A stretch of 64,000 nt of DNA from Chromobacterium rhizoryzae (lineage in GTDB: Bacteria > Pseudomonadota > Gammaproteobacteria > Burkholderiales > Chromobacteriaceae). Of the stretch, positions 17,582-25,766 are shown piece by piece. Every line of letters starts with the position of its first letter. Positions within the stretch are counted from its first letter, which is position 1. Location of the stretch: assembly GCF_020544465.1 (NCBI RefSeq), contig NZ_CP066126.1, forward strand, positions 434,001-498,000. Reading direction: 5' to 3'. A program made the position numbers and the translations under genes. Under the pieces are notes generated by a model that saw only the letters and a list, made by a program, of their open reading frames with translations, had not been told where the DNA came from and made no database searches.

Positions 17582-18223
17582 TTATTCACTGGCCAGCAAA
17601 TTCTCCAGCTCCAGCAGCCGGGTTTTGAGGGCGGCCACTTCCGCTTCCAAGGCGGCGACGCGGCCGGCGATGCCCACCTCGATCACGCCGCAGCCGTTGT
17701 CGCCGGCGGCCGGCAGCGATTGCGGCTCGCCGCTGAGCAGATGGGCCCAGCGCGCCTCGCGCTCGCCGGGCTGGCGCTCCAGCTTCAGCACCAGCGGCGG
17801 GTATTTGTCGGCCAGCGCGTTGAGAGCGGTTTCCACTTCCTCCACGCCGCTAAAGCCGTAGATGCGGCCGGAACGGGTGCGGATTTCCGCCGAGGTTTGC
17901 GGTCCGCGCAACATCAGCAGGGCCAGCGCCGCCAGCCGCGCGCCTTCGATATTCCATTCGTAATTGAGCCTGTGCTCGTATTTGGCCACCCGGCTGCCGG
18001 CCGGCAGCCGCTCGCTCGCCAGCTTCTTGGCGATCAGGCTGTCCAGCGCCGCGCTGATGTCCGCTTCGGACAGCTGCATCACCGGTTCGCGGCTGGTCAG
18101 CTGGTTGCAGGCCGAGGCCAGGCCGTTCAAGGTCATCGGGTAGGCGTCCGGGGTCAGCGCCTGTTTTTCCACCAGGGCGCCCAGCACGCGCACTTCATGC
18201 GCTTCCAGTTGATGTGTATCCAT
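17582..18223 (-). CDS. yceH: YceH family (DUF480) protein
   Basis: A 213-residue cytoplasmic protein with two winged-helix domains, matching the YceH/DUF480 family. The N-terminal EVRVLGALVEKQALTPDAYPMTLNGL block, the ACNQLTSREPVM segment and MLRGPQTSAEIRTRSGRI are diagnostic. The last 25 residues form a short coiled coil (AALEAEVAALKTRLLELENLL). The biochemical role is undefined in the family. It lies upstream of the YfaZ-like gene on the same strand, separated by about 90 bp. Confidence 0.92.
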   Translation of the reverse strand: MDTHQLEAHEVRVLGALVEKQALTPDAYPMTLNGLASACNQLTSREPVMQLSEADISAALDSLIAKKLASERLPAGSRVAKYEHRLNYEWNIEGARLAALALLMLRGPQTSAEIRTRSGRIYGFSGVEEVETALNALADKYPPLVLKLERQPGEREARWAHLLSGEPQSLPAAGDNGCGVIEVGIAGRVAALEAEVAALKTRLLELENLLASE

Positions 18224-18396
18224 CCATGTCTCCGCTTGAGGCTGCCGACGCCGGGGGCGACGGCTGGCCGGATTGGCATTTAGCGATTCTAGCGCGGTTG
18301 GCGGGCCCTACGCACGGTGAGATCATGGTCTTGGCTTGACAGCGGCCGGCGCGCTTGCCACGCTGTGCGGTTTTTGTCGATGGTGGGGAGGGTGCG

Positions 18397-19143
18397 ATGA
18401 CGCGAGTGGACGTGTTGCTGGTGGAACTGGGCCTGGCGGCTTCGCGCACGGCGGCGCAGAATCTGATCGCCGCGGGGCGCGTCCGTTGCGACGGCGCGCC
18501 GGTGAGCAAGCCCAGCCAGAAATGCGCGCCGGGCAGCCGCTTCGATATCGCCGCCGATCCATCCGATCGTTTCGTGTCGCGCGGCGGCTTGAAAATGCTA
18601 GGCGCGCTGGAGTCGTCCGGCCTGGACCCGCGCGACGCGCTGGCGCTGGACGTGGGCCAGTCCACCGGCGGTTTCAGCGACTGCCTGCTGCAGCAGGGCG
18701 CGCGGCGAGTGGTGGGCGTGGACGTGGGGCACGATCAATTGCATCCGCGGCTGCGGACGGACGCGCGCCTGCGTTATTTCGAAGGGGTGAACGCCAGGGC
18801 GCTGGACCATGCGGCCCTGTTGGCGGCCAACGAGGGTTTGCCTTTCGACCTGATGGTGTGCGACGTGTCCTTCATTTCGCTGACCTTGGTGCTGCCCTCG
18901 GCGCTGCCCTTGATCCGTCCCGGCGGTCACCTGCTCAGCCTGGTGAAGCCGCAGTTCGAGGTGGGGCGCGAAGGTTTGGCCAGGGGCGGCATCGTACGCG
19001 ACGAGAGCCTGTACCCGCGCGTGCGGGACAAGATCAGCGAAGCGGTGCGGGAGCAGGGCTTTGAGCTGCTGAAGTGGTTCGACAGTCCGATCACCGGCGG
19101 CGACGGCAACCGCGAGTTCTTCATCTACGCGCGCAAGCGCTGA
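18397..19143 (+). CDS. tlyA: TlyA-family rRNA 2'-O-methyltransferase
   Basis: A 248-residue protein with an N-terminal S4 RNA-binding domain (about residues 1-60; TRVDVLLVELGLAASRTAAQNLI) and a Rossmann FtsJ-like methyltransferase domain. The SAM loop LDVGQSTGGFSDCLL and the probable K-D-K-E tetrad are present in FVSRGGLK, CDVSFISL, LVKPQFEVG and NREFFIYA. Mycobacterial TlyA methylates 16S and 23S rRNA cytidines; the target here is inferred only. ATG 18397 follows GGGGAGG. It is convergent with the universal stress protein gene. Confidence 0.9.
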   Translation: MTRVDVLLVELGLAASRTAAQNLIAAGRVRCDGAPVSKPSQKCAPGSRFDIAADPSDRFVSRGGLKMLGALESSGLDPRDALALDVGQSTGGFSDCLLQQGARRVVGVDVGHDQLHPRLRTDARLRYFEGVNARALDHAALLAANEGLPFDLMVCDVSFISLTLVLPSALPLIRPGGHLLSLVKPQFEVGREGLARGGIVRDESLYPRVRDKISEAVREQGFELLKWFDSPITGGDGNREFFIYARKR

Positions 19144-19152
19144 GCGGCGCGA

Positions 19153-19183
19153 GGCGATGCCTTGTTATGATGAAGGCATCGCC
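19153..19183. terminator. Hairpin between convergent tlyA and usp genes
   Basis: A perfect 11-bp inverted repeat, GGCGATGCCTT/AAGGCATCGCC, with a 9-base loop between two convergent genes. Neither side has a clear T-run, so its efficiency as a terminator is uncertain. Confidence 0.45.
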
Positions 19184-19203
19184 AGGGCCGCGCGTCGCGG
19201 TTA

Positions 19204-19680
19204 TTATTCCGCTTGGCCGAACTCGCTTTGCTCGCTGCGCAGAACCATGACGGGACAGTTGGCGCGGCGCAGCAGGTTCTGGGCGAAGCTGCCCAACAGC
19301 AGATGGGCGATGCCGCTGCGGCCATGGGTGCCGAGCACGACCAGGCCGGCTTTGTGGCTGTCCGCGTAGCGCACCAGCAGTTCCGCCATGTCGGCGCCGC
19401 CGTCCCAGCTTTCCGCCATGTGGATCTGCACCTGTTCCACGCCGGCTTCCACCGCCTGTTTGCGCGCCTGTTCCAGCACGCGGTTGCCGTCGCGGAAGGC
19501 TTGATCGTGCAGTTCGTGGGTGCCGAGCAGGCCGACGCCTTCCACCGCCAGATCGCGCAGGCTGGCGATGTGGAACAGGGTCAGGCTGGCTTTGCAGAAC
19601 TTGGCGACGCGGATGGCTTCCAGCAGCGCCTTGTCCGAATTGCTGCTGCCATCCAGCGCGGCGATGATGTGTTGGTACAT
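19204..19680 (-). CDS. Universal stress protein, UspA family
   Basis: A single-domain 158-residue cytoplasmic Usp. The N-terminal strand MYQHIIAALDGSSNSDKAL and the ATP-binding signature GTHGRSGIAHLLLGSFAQ near residues 118-135 indicate the nucleotide-binding UspFG/MJ0577 type. Such proteins respond to starvation or stress; the precise partner is unknown. It is monocistronic and convergent with tlyA. Confidence 0.93.
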   Translation of the reverse strand: MYQHIIAALDGSSNSDKALLEAIRVAKFCKASLTLFHIASLRDLAVEGVGLLGTHELHDQAFRDGNRVLEQARKQAVEAGVEQVQIHMAESWDGGADMAELLVRYADSHKAGLVVLGTHGRSGIAHLLLGSFAQNLLRRANCPVMVLRSEQSEFGQAE

Positions 19681-19789
19681 GTCCGATGTCCTTTATGGCT
19701 GGTGAGACAGGGGGATTATCGTGACAGCATATCGCGGCGGGCGGCCCAGGCCAAGCCGGCATGAACCGGGTTTGACCTGGCGCAAGGCG

Positions 19790-19820
19790 TTGACGGCGGG
19801 GCGAGGCGGTGTTTTACAAT
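19790..19820 (+). promoter_or_regulatory. Possible sigma-70 promoter for the 106-residue protein
   Basis: TTGACG at 19790 and TACAAT at 19815 are separated by 19 bp, slightly long. The -10 lies 29 bp before the start at 19850. Confidence 0.4.
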
Positions 19821-19849
19821 GACATCCTCAGTTAAAGGTTTGATTTGAA

Positions 19850-20170
19850 ATGTTTGTTTTTCTATTGATCGTGGGCGCGTGTTTGCTGGCTTTGCTGGGG
19901 TGGATTGTGTACTCGCGCCGCGCGCCGCGCCAGGTCACGAGGACGCGCGCCGAGGACAAGGTGTACGCCTTGAATACCCAGATCCGCAGCGTGGAGCCGC
20001 CTGAGCATTCCACCGGGGCGGCCTTCGGCGTGTTGCTCAAGGCCGCGCGCGGCGACCGCGCCGCGGTGGAAAAGTGGATCGTGGCCGAGCAATACCGCGG
20101 CAGCGTGCCGGTCAGCCGCGAGGAGGCGATCGAACTGCTGGCGCGGCGGCTGCTGTTGAGCCGCAACTGA
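19850..20170 (+). CDS. Membrane-anchored small protein of unknown function
   Basis: A 106-residue protein not recognised as a named family. It begins with one transmembrane helix (about residues 2-21, FVFLLIVGACLLALLGWIVY) followed by a basic stretch (SRRAPRQVTRTR), which predicts a cytoplasmic C-terminal domain. That domain is helical and ends in ISREEAIELLARRLLLSRN-like sequence (here SREEAIELLARRLLL). It stands alone with a plausible promoter upstream and a strong bidirectional terminator 18 bp downstream, which supports it as a real transcription unit. Confidence 0.7.
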   Translation: MFVFLLIVGACLLALLGWIVYSRRAPRQVTRTRAEDKVYALNTQIRSVEPPEHSTGAAFGVLLKAARGDRAAVEKWIVAEQYRGSVPVSREEAIELLARRLLLSRN

Positions 20171-20187
20171 GGCGCTTGGCGCGAGAC

Positions 20188-20225
20188 AATGCAAACAGGC
20201 CCGCATGAGCGGGCCTGTTTGCATT
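20188..20225. terminator. Bidirectional intrinsic terminator
   Basis: A perfect 17-bp inverted repeat (AATGCAAACAGGCCCGC and its complement) around a 4-base loop, with TTT after the GC core on both strands. It serves the convergent 106-residue protein gene and the glutamine-synthetase-like gene. Confidence 0.85.
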
Positions 20226-20238
20226 GGTCAATGGGTTC

Positions 20239-21588
20239 TCAGGCCAGCAGACCCAGGTATTGACGCTCCCACGGCGTGATCTGGCTGTGGTAGTGAGTCA
20301 GTTCCACCTCCTTCACCGCCAGATAGGCGGCGCTGAACTCCGCGCCGAACAGCTGCGCGGCGGCGTCGCCGCCGGCCATCGCCTCGCAGGCGGCGTCCAG
20401 GGTATTGGGCAGGCTGGCGCGTTCGCTCTTGAACACATTGCCGGTGGCGGGCTCGCTGGGCTGCAAGCGGCCTTCAATGCCCAGCAGGCCGGCGCCCAGG
20501 CTGGCCGCCAGCGACAGATAGGGGTTGGCGTCGCAGCCGGGCAGCCGGTTTTCCACGCGGCGGCCTTCCGGGCCGGACACCGGCACCCGCAACCCCACCG
20601 AACGGTTGTCCAGGCCCCAGCTCAGATTGACCGGCGCGGCCATGCCTTTGACGAAGCGGCGGTAGGAATTGGGGCTGGGGCAGAACAAGGGCATCAGTTC
20701 CGGCAGATAACGCTGCAGGCCGGCGATGAAGCCGTAGAAGGTTTCCGAGGCTTCGCCGTCGGCGCGGCTGAAGACATTGTCGCCATGCTGGTCCACCACG
20801 CTTTGGTGCAAGTGCATCGAACTGCCCGGCTGGCCCGGCAGCGGCTTGGCCATGCACACCACGCTGAGGCCGTGGCGGTTGCCTATCTCCTTAAGCGCGG
20901 TCTTGAACAGGAAGGTTTGGTCGGCCAGCGCCAGCGCGTCGCCGTGCTTGAGATTGATCTCAAACTGGCTGGGGCCCATTTCGTGGACGAAGGTGTCGGT
21001 GGCGATGCCCAGCATTTCGCAGGCGCGGTAGAGATCGTCGAAATAGGCTTCCAGATCGTTGAGCGAGGAGAAGCTGAAGGAGTCGAAGCCGGCTTCACGG
21101 CGGCCGCTGCGCAGCGTGGGCGGCTGAAACGGCTGCTGCGGGTCGCCGTGGGCGGCGAAGATGTAGAACTCCAGCTCCGGCGCCACCACCGGCGTCCAGC
21201 CGAGCGCCGCGTAGCGCGCCAGCACCGCTTTCAGCGCCGAGCGCGGCGCCAGCGGCGCCAGGCTGCCGTCGTGGTCCACGCAGTCGCAGATCACGCTGGC
21301 GCGCGGGGTCTTGGCCCACGGCACCTGGCGCAGGGTGGCGAAATCCGGAACCAGGGTGACGTCCGGATCGTGCTCGCCGTAGTAGCGGTAGTCCGGGAAT
21401 TCGCCGATGCAACTTTGGATGGGCACCGCCCGCGCGATGCGCAGCGGCTGCCCCTTGATGAAGGCCTTGGCCGGCAAGGTTTTGCCGCGGGCAAAACCGT
21501 GCACGTCGGCGAAAGCCAGTTCTACGTCACGAACATTCTGTTGAATCAGCCATTCGGCCAAGTCCGCCGGGATGGTGGCCTGGGACAT
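20239..21588 (-). CDS. Glutamine synthetase family protein (PuuA-like gamma-glutamyl-amine ligase)
   Basis: A 449-residue cytoplasmic ATP-dependent ligase of the GSIII/PuuA-like branch. The beta-grasp N-domain is followed by the catalytic domain with APELEFYIF, HEMGPSQFEINL, SMHLHQS, NSYRRF and RVENRLPGCDANPYL, covering the metal and ATP ligands. PuuA joins glutamate to putrescine; the exact amine here cannot be read from sequence, and no other puu genes are adjacent. It lacks the adenylylation tyrosine loop of the housekeeping GlnA. The start is followed by a typical N-terminus and preceded by GGGAGAG. Confidence 0.85.
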   Translation of the reverse strand: MSQATIPADLAEWLIQQNVRDVELAFADVHGFARGKTLPAKAFIKGQPLRIARAVPIQSCIGEFPDYRYYGEHDPDVTLVPDFATLRQVPWAKTPRASVICDCVDHDGSLAPLAPRSALKAVLARYAALGWTPVVAPELEFYIFAAHGDPQQPFQPPTLRSGRREAGFDSFSFSSLNDLEAYFDDLYRACEMLGIATDTFVHEMGPSQFEINLKHGDALALADQTFLFKTALKEIGNRHGLSVVCMAKPLPGQPGSSMHLHQSVVDQHGDNVFSRADGEASETFYGFIAGLQRYLPELMPLFCPSPNSYRRFVKGMAAPVNLSWGLDNRSVGLRVPVSGPEGRRVENRLPGCDANPYLSLAASLGAGLLGIEGRLQPSEPATGNVFKSERASLPNTLDAACEAMAGGDAAAQLFGAEFSAAYLAVKEVELTHYHSQITPWERQYLGLLA

Positions 21589-21732
21589 GAATCTCTCCCG
21601 ATGCGCTTGCGCATTATTGTTTGCATGTTTGGGTCTGTCTGTCCGTGGCTTTGTTTTATTTTTGGAGCGTTTGCTCTGCGCACATTATGCCATCAGGCAG
21701 GGGCGGGAGGGCAAGCCCGGAATGAAGGCGGC

Positions 21733-21758
21733 AAAAAGCCCCGGCGGAGCGGGGCTTG
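21733..21758 (-). terminator. Intrinsic terminator of the chemoreceptor gene
   Basis: On the - strand AAGCCCC and GGGGCTT pair and are followed by TTTTT. It lies about 135 bp beyond the chemoreceptor stop, with the dispersed element in between, as if the element had been inserted between gene and terminator. The rest of 21589-21732 holds the 5' region of the glutamine-synthetase-like gene, including a palindrome ATGCGC-TT-GCGCAT at 21601-21614. Confidence 0.7.
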
Positions 21759-21770
21759 GGGAAGGCTGGG

Positions 21771-21894
21771 AAGGGGTTTACGATCGCGAGCTAGGGCGAG
21801 ACAAGGCGTTGCGGCCGAGAAAGCGGAACGTACTCGTGGCGCATGCGTATTTCGACCTTGTTTTCAACGCCGTATCGCCGCCAACAGGCTCTTA
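21771..21894. mobile_element. Degenerate copy of a small inverted-repeat element
   Basis: About 120 bp that align, in the opposite orientation, with the element at 32429-32574. Shared blocks include GCGAGCTAGGGCGAGACAAGG, shortened here to its first 20 bases, then TACTCGTGG and TTCAACGCCGTATCGCCG. One end retains TTTACGATC, the other CAACAGGCTCTTA. It carries no gene. Its last TTA is the stop codon (TAA) of the chemoreceptor gene on the - strand. Confidence 0.75.
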
Positions 21895-23499
21895 GAGGCG
21901 GAAACGGCCCACGGTCTGTTGCAGGGTGTCCGCCTGCTGATCGATAGCGCGAACCGCCCCCACCGCGTTGCTGACCGAATTCTGGGTTTCCTCCACCACG
22001 CCGGCCACCTGCTCGACGTTGCCGGCGATATTGGTGCCGGCCTGGCTCTGCTCGCCCATCGCCACCACCACATTGTGCACATGCTCCAGCGCCTGGCTGG
22101 CCTGCTTGCTGATGGCGTCCAGCGTCTGGGCCGCCTGCTGCACCTGCTCCACGCCGCCTTCCACCGCCGGGCGGATGTCGTCCATCTGGCTGGACACGCT
22201 GCCGGTTTCGCTGACCACCGCCTGCACGATGGTGGAGATCTCGTCGGTGGCGGAGGCGGTGCGCTCGGCCAGCTTGCGCACTTCGTCCGCCACCACCGCG
22301 AAGCCGCGGCCCATCTCGCCGGCGCGCGCCGCTTCGATCGCCGCGTTCAGCGCCAGCAGATTGGTCTGGTTGGCGATGTCGCGGATGGTTTCGGCGATGC
22401 CGCTGATGTTGCGGGTGCGTTCGGCCAGCTTGCCCACCATATCGCTGGCGCTATGCACTTGGCCGGCGATGTTGCGGATGCCCTCGGCGGCCCGCGCCGC
22501 CAGCGCTTCGCCCTGGCGCGCCAGCTCCACGGTGTCGCGCGAGCCGGATTCGGTGTCGCGGGCGCTGGCGGTGACGTGGTCTATGCTCACAGACAGCTGC
22601 TCGATGGCGGCGGCGGCGGAACTGGTGGAGGAGCTGGCCACGCCGGAAACGTCGTGCACCTTGTCCATATCGCTGGATAGCTGACGGCTGGCCTGGTTGA
22701 TATTGGTGGCGGCGAGGCTAATCTCCTCGATCATCTGGCGCAGTTTCAGCTGCATTTCGCGCATTGCCGCCAGCAGGCTGTGCGGCGGGCCCTGCACCAC
22801 GATGTCGGTGCCCAGATCGCCGTCGGCGATGGCCTTGACCACCTGAGCCGCGTAGTTGGGATCGCCGCCCAGAGACTGCATGATGCTGCGCGAGACCAGC
22901 AGGATCAGGCCGGCCAGCGTGATCACGCCGATGGCGGCGATGATCAGCAGCGTGCGCGCCTGGCTCCAGAACAGCTGGTCGATGTCGTCGATGAAGATGC
23001 CGGTGCCCACCATCCAGCCCCAGGGCTCGAAGCGCACCACGCCGTTGAGTTTGGGAAATTCCCCCTTGCTGCCCTTGCGCGAGGTCTGGATGGTCACCAG
23101 GCCGTAATGCTCTTTCTGCAAGGCCTCTTCATAGACCGCCACCGTGGTGCGGCCGTCCGGCAGCGTGCTGCCCATGTCCACCTTGCCCACCCGGTCTTTG
23201 TTGGGGTGGAACATCACCACGTTTTGCGGATTGCGGCCGAAGAAGTAGATGTCGTCCACCTTGAGCGCGTTGAGGGCGGCGATGGCTTGTTTTTGGGCGT
23301 CGGTGCGCGGCAGGCCTTTTTCCTCCAGTTTCTGGAAGTGGCTCATGGTGCCTTCCGCCATGCGCAGCAGGTGGGTGATTTGCTCGCGCTTTTCCTGGCC
23401 CAGCGTGGCGCGGGTGGAGAGCAGCGCCACGGCCGCGATGCTGAGCAGCGCCAGCAGGCTGGCCGCCATGATGATGAACAGTCTGGTATTGACCCGCAT
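21892..23499 (-). CDS. Methyl-accepting chemotaxis protein with Cache domain
   Basis: A 535-residue inner-membrane chemoreceptor. Helix one covers about residues 8-28, a periplasmic single Cache domain with YFFGRNPQNVVMFHPNKDRVGKVD follows, then a second helix near 187-208, a HAMP region, and the cytoplasmic signalling domain. The hairpin tip IRDIANQTNLLALNAAIEAARAGE is intact, so it can couple to CheA/CheW. The ligand is unknown; such Cache domains often bind small organic acids. Likely flagellar-regulon control is suggested by a FliA-like promoter upstream. The stop codon belongs to the terminal repeat of a small mobile element. Confidence 0.94.
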   Translation of the reverse strand: MRVNTRLFIIMAASLLALLSIAAVALLSTRATLGQEKREQITHLLRMAEGTMSHFQKLEEKGLPRTDAQKQAIAALNALKVDDIYFFGRNPQNVVMFHPNKDRVGKVDMGSTLPDGRTTVAVYEEALQKEHYGLVTIQTSRKGSKGEFPKLNGVVRFEPWGWMVGTGIFIDDIDQLFWSQARTLLIIAAIGVITLAGLILLVSRSIMQSLGGDPNYAAQVVKAIADGDLGTDIVVQGPPHSLLAAMREMQLKLRQMIEEISLAATNINQASRQLSSDMDKVHDVSGVASSSTSSAAAAIEQLSVSIDHVTASARDTESGSRDTVELARQGEALAARAAEGIRNIAGQVHSASDMVGKLAERTRNISGIAETIRDIANQTNLLALNAAIEAARAGEMGRGFAVVADEVRKLAERTASATDEISTIVQAVVSETGSVSSQMDDIRPAVEGGVEQVQQAAQTLDAISKQASQALEHVHNVVVAMGEQSQAGTNIAGNVEQVAGVVEETQNSVSNAVGAVRAIDQQADTLQQTVGRFRL

Positions 23500-23541
23500 G
23501 ATGTTCGCTTTTCGAAGGTGGATGTCTGATTGTGGGCTGTC

Positions 23542-23574
23542 GGCCCTGTCTTTGCCGGCGGCAAGGACAGGGCC
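23542..23574 (-). other. Strong hairpin at the 5' end of the chemoreceptor transcript
   Basis: GGCCCTGTCTTTGCC (23542-23556) and GGCAAGGACAGGGCC (23560-23574) pair at 14 of 15 positions around GGC. If the FliA-like promoter is used, this hairpin would lie almost at the 5' end of the mRNA. It could stabilise the message or, alternatively, end transcription from the upstream DUF2252 gene, although no T-run follows. Confidence 0.5.
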
Positions 23575-23578
23575 GGGA

Positions 23579-23604
23579 TTATCGCCTGTTCTAGTATGGT
23601 TTTA
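23579..23604 (-). promoter_or_regulatory. FliA (sigma-28)-like promoter of the chemoreceptor gene
   Basis: Read on the - strand, TAAA is followed after 14 bases by GGCGATAA. The enterobacterial consensus is TAAAGTTT-N11-GCCGATAA; the -10 matches at 7 of 8 positions and the spacing is one base short. Location 80 bp before a chemoreceptor start makes it plausible. Confidence 0.5.
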
Positions 23605-23687
23605 TGACATTACAAGCAACAAGATCAAGGGTTTGGTATTAATACGGAAGGATGAACGCCGCCGGCGGCGGCGTTGCGACGGGGTTT

Positions 23688-25079
23688 TCAGTCGTGGACT
23701 TGCAGCCGGCCGCTGGCGATGGCGGCCTTGAACACCTGATAATCGGCTTCCACCTGGTCGGCGTAGGCCAGCGCGTAGCCGGCGATGGCCTGGTCCAGCT
23801 TGTCGCTGTCGCCCACATAGCCGGCCAGTTGGGCGGCTTGGCCGCCGGATTTGGAGTGCGCGCGCGCCAGCGCCCAGGCGCAGGCCTGGCCGTAGGCGGT
23901 CAGCGCTTCCGGCGTGGCGAAGGCTTCCAGCGACGGCGCCGCCTTCATGTCGCGCAACTGGCGCACGTAGAAGTGACGACCGGCCGGGCCGGTGGTCCAG
24001 CCCAGGAACAGGTCGCTGGCCGCCTGCATCAGGCGCTGGCCGAACACCACCCGCTTGCCCTGGTGGCCGTGCACGCAGGCCTGGGTGTAAGGCTCCAGCA
24101 CCGAGGGGCGCGCCTCCTTCAATTGCAGGAACAGCGGCTGGTCGAAGTTGTCCTGCAACAGCATCACCAGACAGCGGGTGCCCACGCTGCCCACGCCCAC
24201 CACCTTGAACGCGCAATCCACCAGCCGGAAGCGCTCCAGCAACTGACGGCGGTCTTCCTTCAAGGTGTCGATGTAGTTGTCCAGCATCGGCTTGACCAGG
24301 GCCTCGGCGTCGTCGGCGGACAGCCAGCTGTCGTCGTTGTCCAGCAGGGTGTTCTTGTCGTGCAGATGGAAGATCACCGGCGGGTTGTCGCGCAGCCGCA
24401 GGGTGCCGTCTTCCAGCTCCGTCATCTTGGGCAGCAGTTTTTCCTGGGTCTGGTGTCTGGCCTTGTCGGACAGCTTGAGCATTTGCTGGCGGATGGCGTC
24501 GGTGGGCGCGCGCTCCAGCAATTGTTCGAAGCCCACCTTGGTGTACCACAGCTCCAGTTGTCCCATGCGGGCGTATTCATTGACGCGGCGGCGGTAGACC
24601 TCGCTGGCGCGGCACACCATGTCCCGCGCCTGGCTTTCGCTGAAGCCCTGGCCGCGCGCGGCCAGCACCAGGCTGACCGCCAACCGTTTCAGATCCCATT
24701 CCCACGGACCGTGGTGGGTTTCATCGAAGTCGTTGATGTCGAAGATCAGCTGCCGTTCAGGGGAGGCGAAGAAGCCGTAGTTCATCAGGTGGGCGTCGCC
24801 GCAGATCTGCAGCTTCAGGCCGCTGGAGGGATTGGCGGCCAGATCGGCGGCCTGGATCATGGCGAAGCCGCGGAAAAAGGTGAAGGGCGAAACCTGCATC
24901 CGGCTGTAGCGCAGCGGAATCAGGCCCTGCACCCGGCCCTGCGAGGTGTGCTCCACCATGGCGAGGATGTCGCGCGGCGCGCTGAGCCGGTTTTCGGCTT
25001 GCAGCGTGCGGGAGCAGGCTTGGCGCAGCGCCTTGCCGGCGGCGTAGTGCAGTTCGTACTTGGCGTGGTAATTGGACAT
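23688..25079 (-). CDS. DUF2252 family protein, kinase-like fold
   Basis: A 463-residue cytoplasmic protein of the DUF2252 family. The block QICGDAHLMNYGFFASPERQLIFDIND, split here as CGDAHLMNYG and IFDINDFDET, resembles the catalytic and metal loops of aminoglycoside-phosphotransferase-like kinases, and WEWDLKRLAVS follows. The N-terminal part has FTFFRGFAMIQAADLA, also family-typical. The substrate and reaction are unknown. It stands alone on the - strand; a GC-rich inverted repeat (AACGCCGCC/GGCGGCGTT at 23654-23674) follows the stop but lacks a T-run. A cluster of DnaA-box-like motifs lies just upstream. Confidence 0.88.
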   Translation of the reverse strand: MSNYHAKYELHYAAGKALRQACSRTLQAENRLSAPRDILAMVEHTSQGRVQGLIPLRYSRMQVSPFTFFRGFAMIQAADLAANPSSGLKLQICGDAHLMNYGFFASPERQLIFDINDFDETHHGPWEWDLKRLAVSLVLAARGQGFSESQARDMVCRASEVYRRRVNEYARMGQLELWYTKVGFEQLLERAPTDAIRQQMLKLSDKARHQTQEKLLPKMTELEDGTLRLRDNPPVIFHLHDKNTLLDNDDSWLSADDAEALVKPMLDNYIDTLKEDRRQLLERFRLVDCAFKVVGVGSVGTRCLVMLLQDNFDQPLFLQLKEARPSVLEPYTQACVHGHQGKRVVFGQRLMQAASDLFLGWTTGPAGRHFYVRQLRDMKAAPSLEAFATPEALTAYGQACAWALARAHSKSGGQAAQLAGYVGDSDKLDQAIAGYALAYADQVEADYQVFKAAIASGRLQVHD

Positions 25080-25165
25080 GCGGGCTCCTGGACGAAGATC
25101 TCTTGTCCAGTGTAACCGCTGGAGAATTTTTGTCAGCGGGACTGGCTGTCAAACGCCGGCTCCGC

Positions 25166-25364
25166 TTATCCACAAGCTTGTCCCCGTTTCATCCACATTA
25201 CACACAGCGCGCCGTGGGTTTCAAAAGTTGTACACAAGCGGAAAAGGCAAGCGGACGCAATCAAACCGGGGGTCTGCCGGGGGCTTTTCAATGTTATCCA
25301 CAGTTTTGTACACAGTTTGCGCACACTTTCCACAGCCGCGGGGCCGCGGCCGGCGCTGTCCACA
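25166..25364 (+). other. Cluster of nine DnaA-box-like 9-mers
   Basis: Within 200 bp, all on the + strand: TTATCCACA at 25166 and 25294 (perfect DnaA boxes), TCATCCACA 25189, TTACACACA 25198, TTGTACACA 25228 and 25306, TTGCGCACA 25317, CTTTCCACA 25326, CTGTCCACA 25356. The interval 25080-25382 has no gene. No replication initiator gene is near, so a plasmid or main origin is unlikely; a DnaA-titration or DnaA-controlled region is possible. Confidence 0.6.
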
Positions 25365-25382
25365 GCCCGGCCGGGGAGGGAC

Positions 25383-25766
25383 TCAGGCGCGCTGAGCGCA
25401 GTCCGTGACCAGTTTGCGCCATGCCTTGCTGTAACTGAGGCCATGGGTGTTCACCGTCAGCTTGCTGGCGTCGCCGTCCGGGCGGATGAGGATTTCCAGC
25501 CCGTCTTTCTGGGTGGCCGGATTGGTCAGACGCACGGTCTCGCCGCCGTCTCGGCCGCGCTCGCGTTCGATGTATTCGCTGGGAATGCGCAGCTTGCGCA
25601 TGCGTTCGTCCAGGCAGCTGGCCACGGCGGGCGGCGAGGCCTTGGCCTTCAGCGTGGCGACGGGGTCGCTCAGGTTGGCGAGAGCAGGCATGACCGCGCA
25701 GCTCAGGGCGACGCCCAGCGCGGCTTGAAGCAATAGGGATTTGCAGTGTTCGATCAGAATGGGCAT
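25383..25766 (-). CDS. Secreted protein of unknown function
   Basis: A 127-residue protein with an N-terminal signal peptide (hydrophobic LLLQAALGVALSCAVMPALA, cleavage likely after ALA). The mature part has two cysteines (in ASCLDE and TDCAQRA) that could form a disulfide, consistent with the periplasm, and a segment RLTNPATQKDGLEILIRPD. I do not recognise the family. The start at 25766 is chosen because it begins the signal peptide; the open frame extends 18 codons further with no signal-like character. Confidence 0.65.
   Translation of the reverse strand: MPILIEHCKSLLLQAALGVALSCAVMPALANLSDPVATLKAKASPPAVASCLDERMRKLRIPSEYIERERGRDGGETVRLTNPATQKDGLEILIRPDGDASKLTVNTHGLSYSKAWRKLVTDCAQRA

Noticed and set aside
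20224..22680. An 818-codon open frame on the + strand across the glutamine-synthetase-like and chemoreceptor genes.
   Set aside because: It runs through a terminator, a mobile-element copy and two real genes on the other strand; the translation is low-complexity shadow sequence.
25166..25364. Reading the DnaA-box cluster as the chromosomal or a plasmid origin.
   Set aside because: No dnaA, dnaN, rpmH, gidA, rep or par gene is nearby and no clear AT-rich unwinding region is present.
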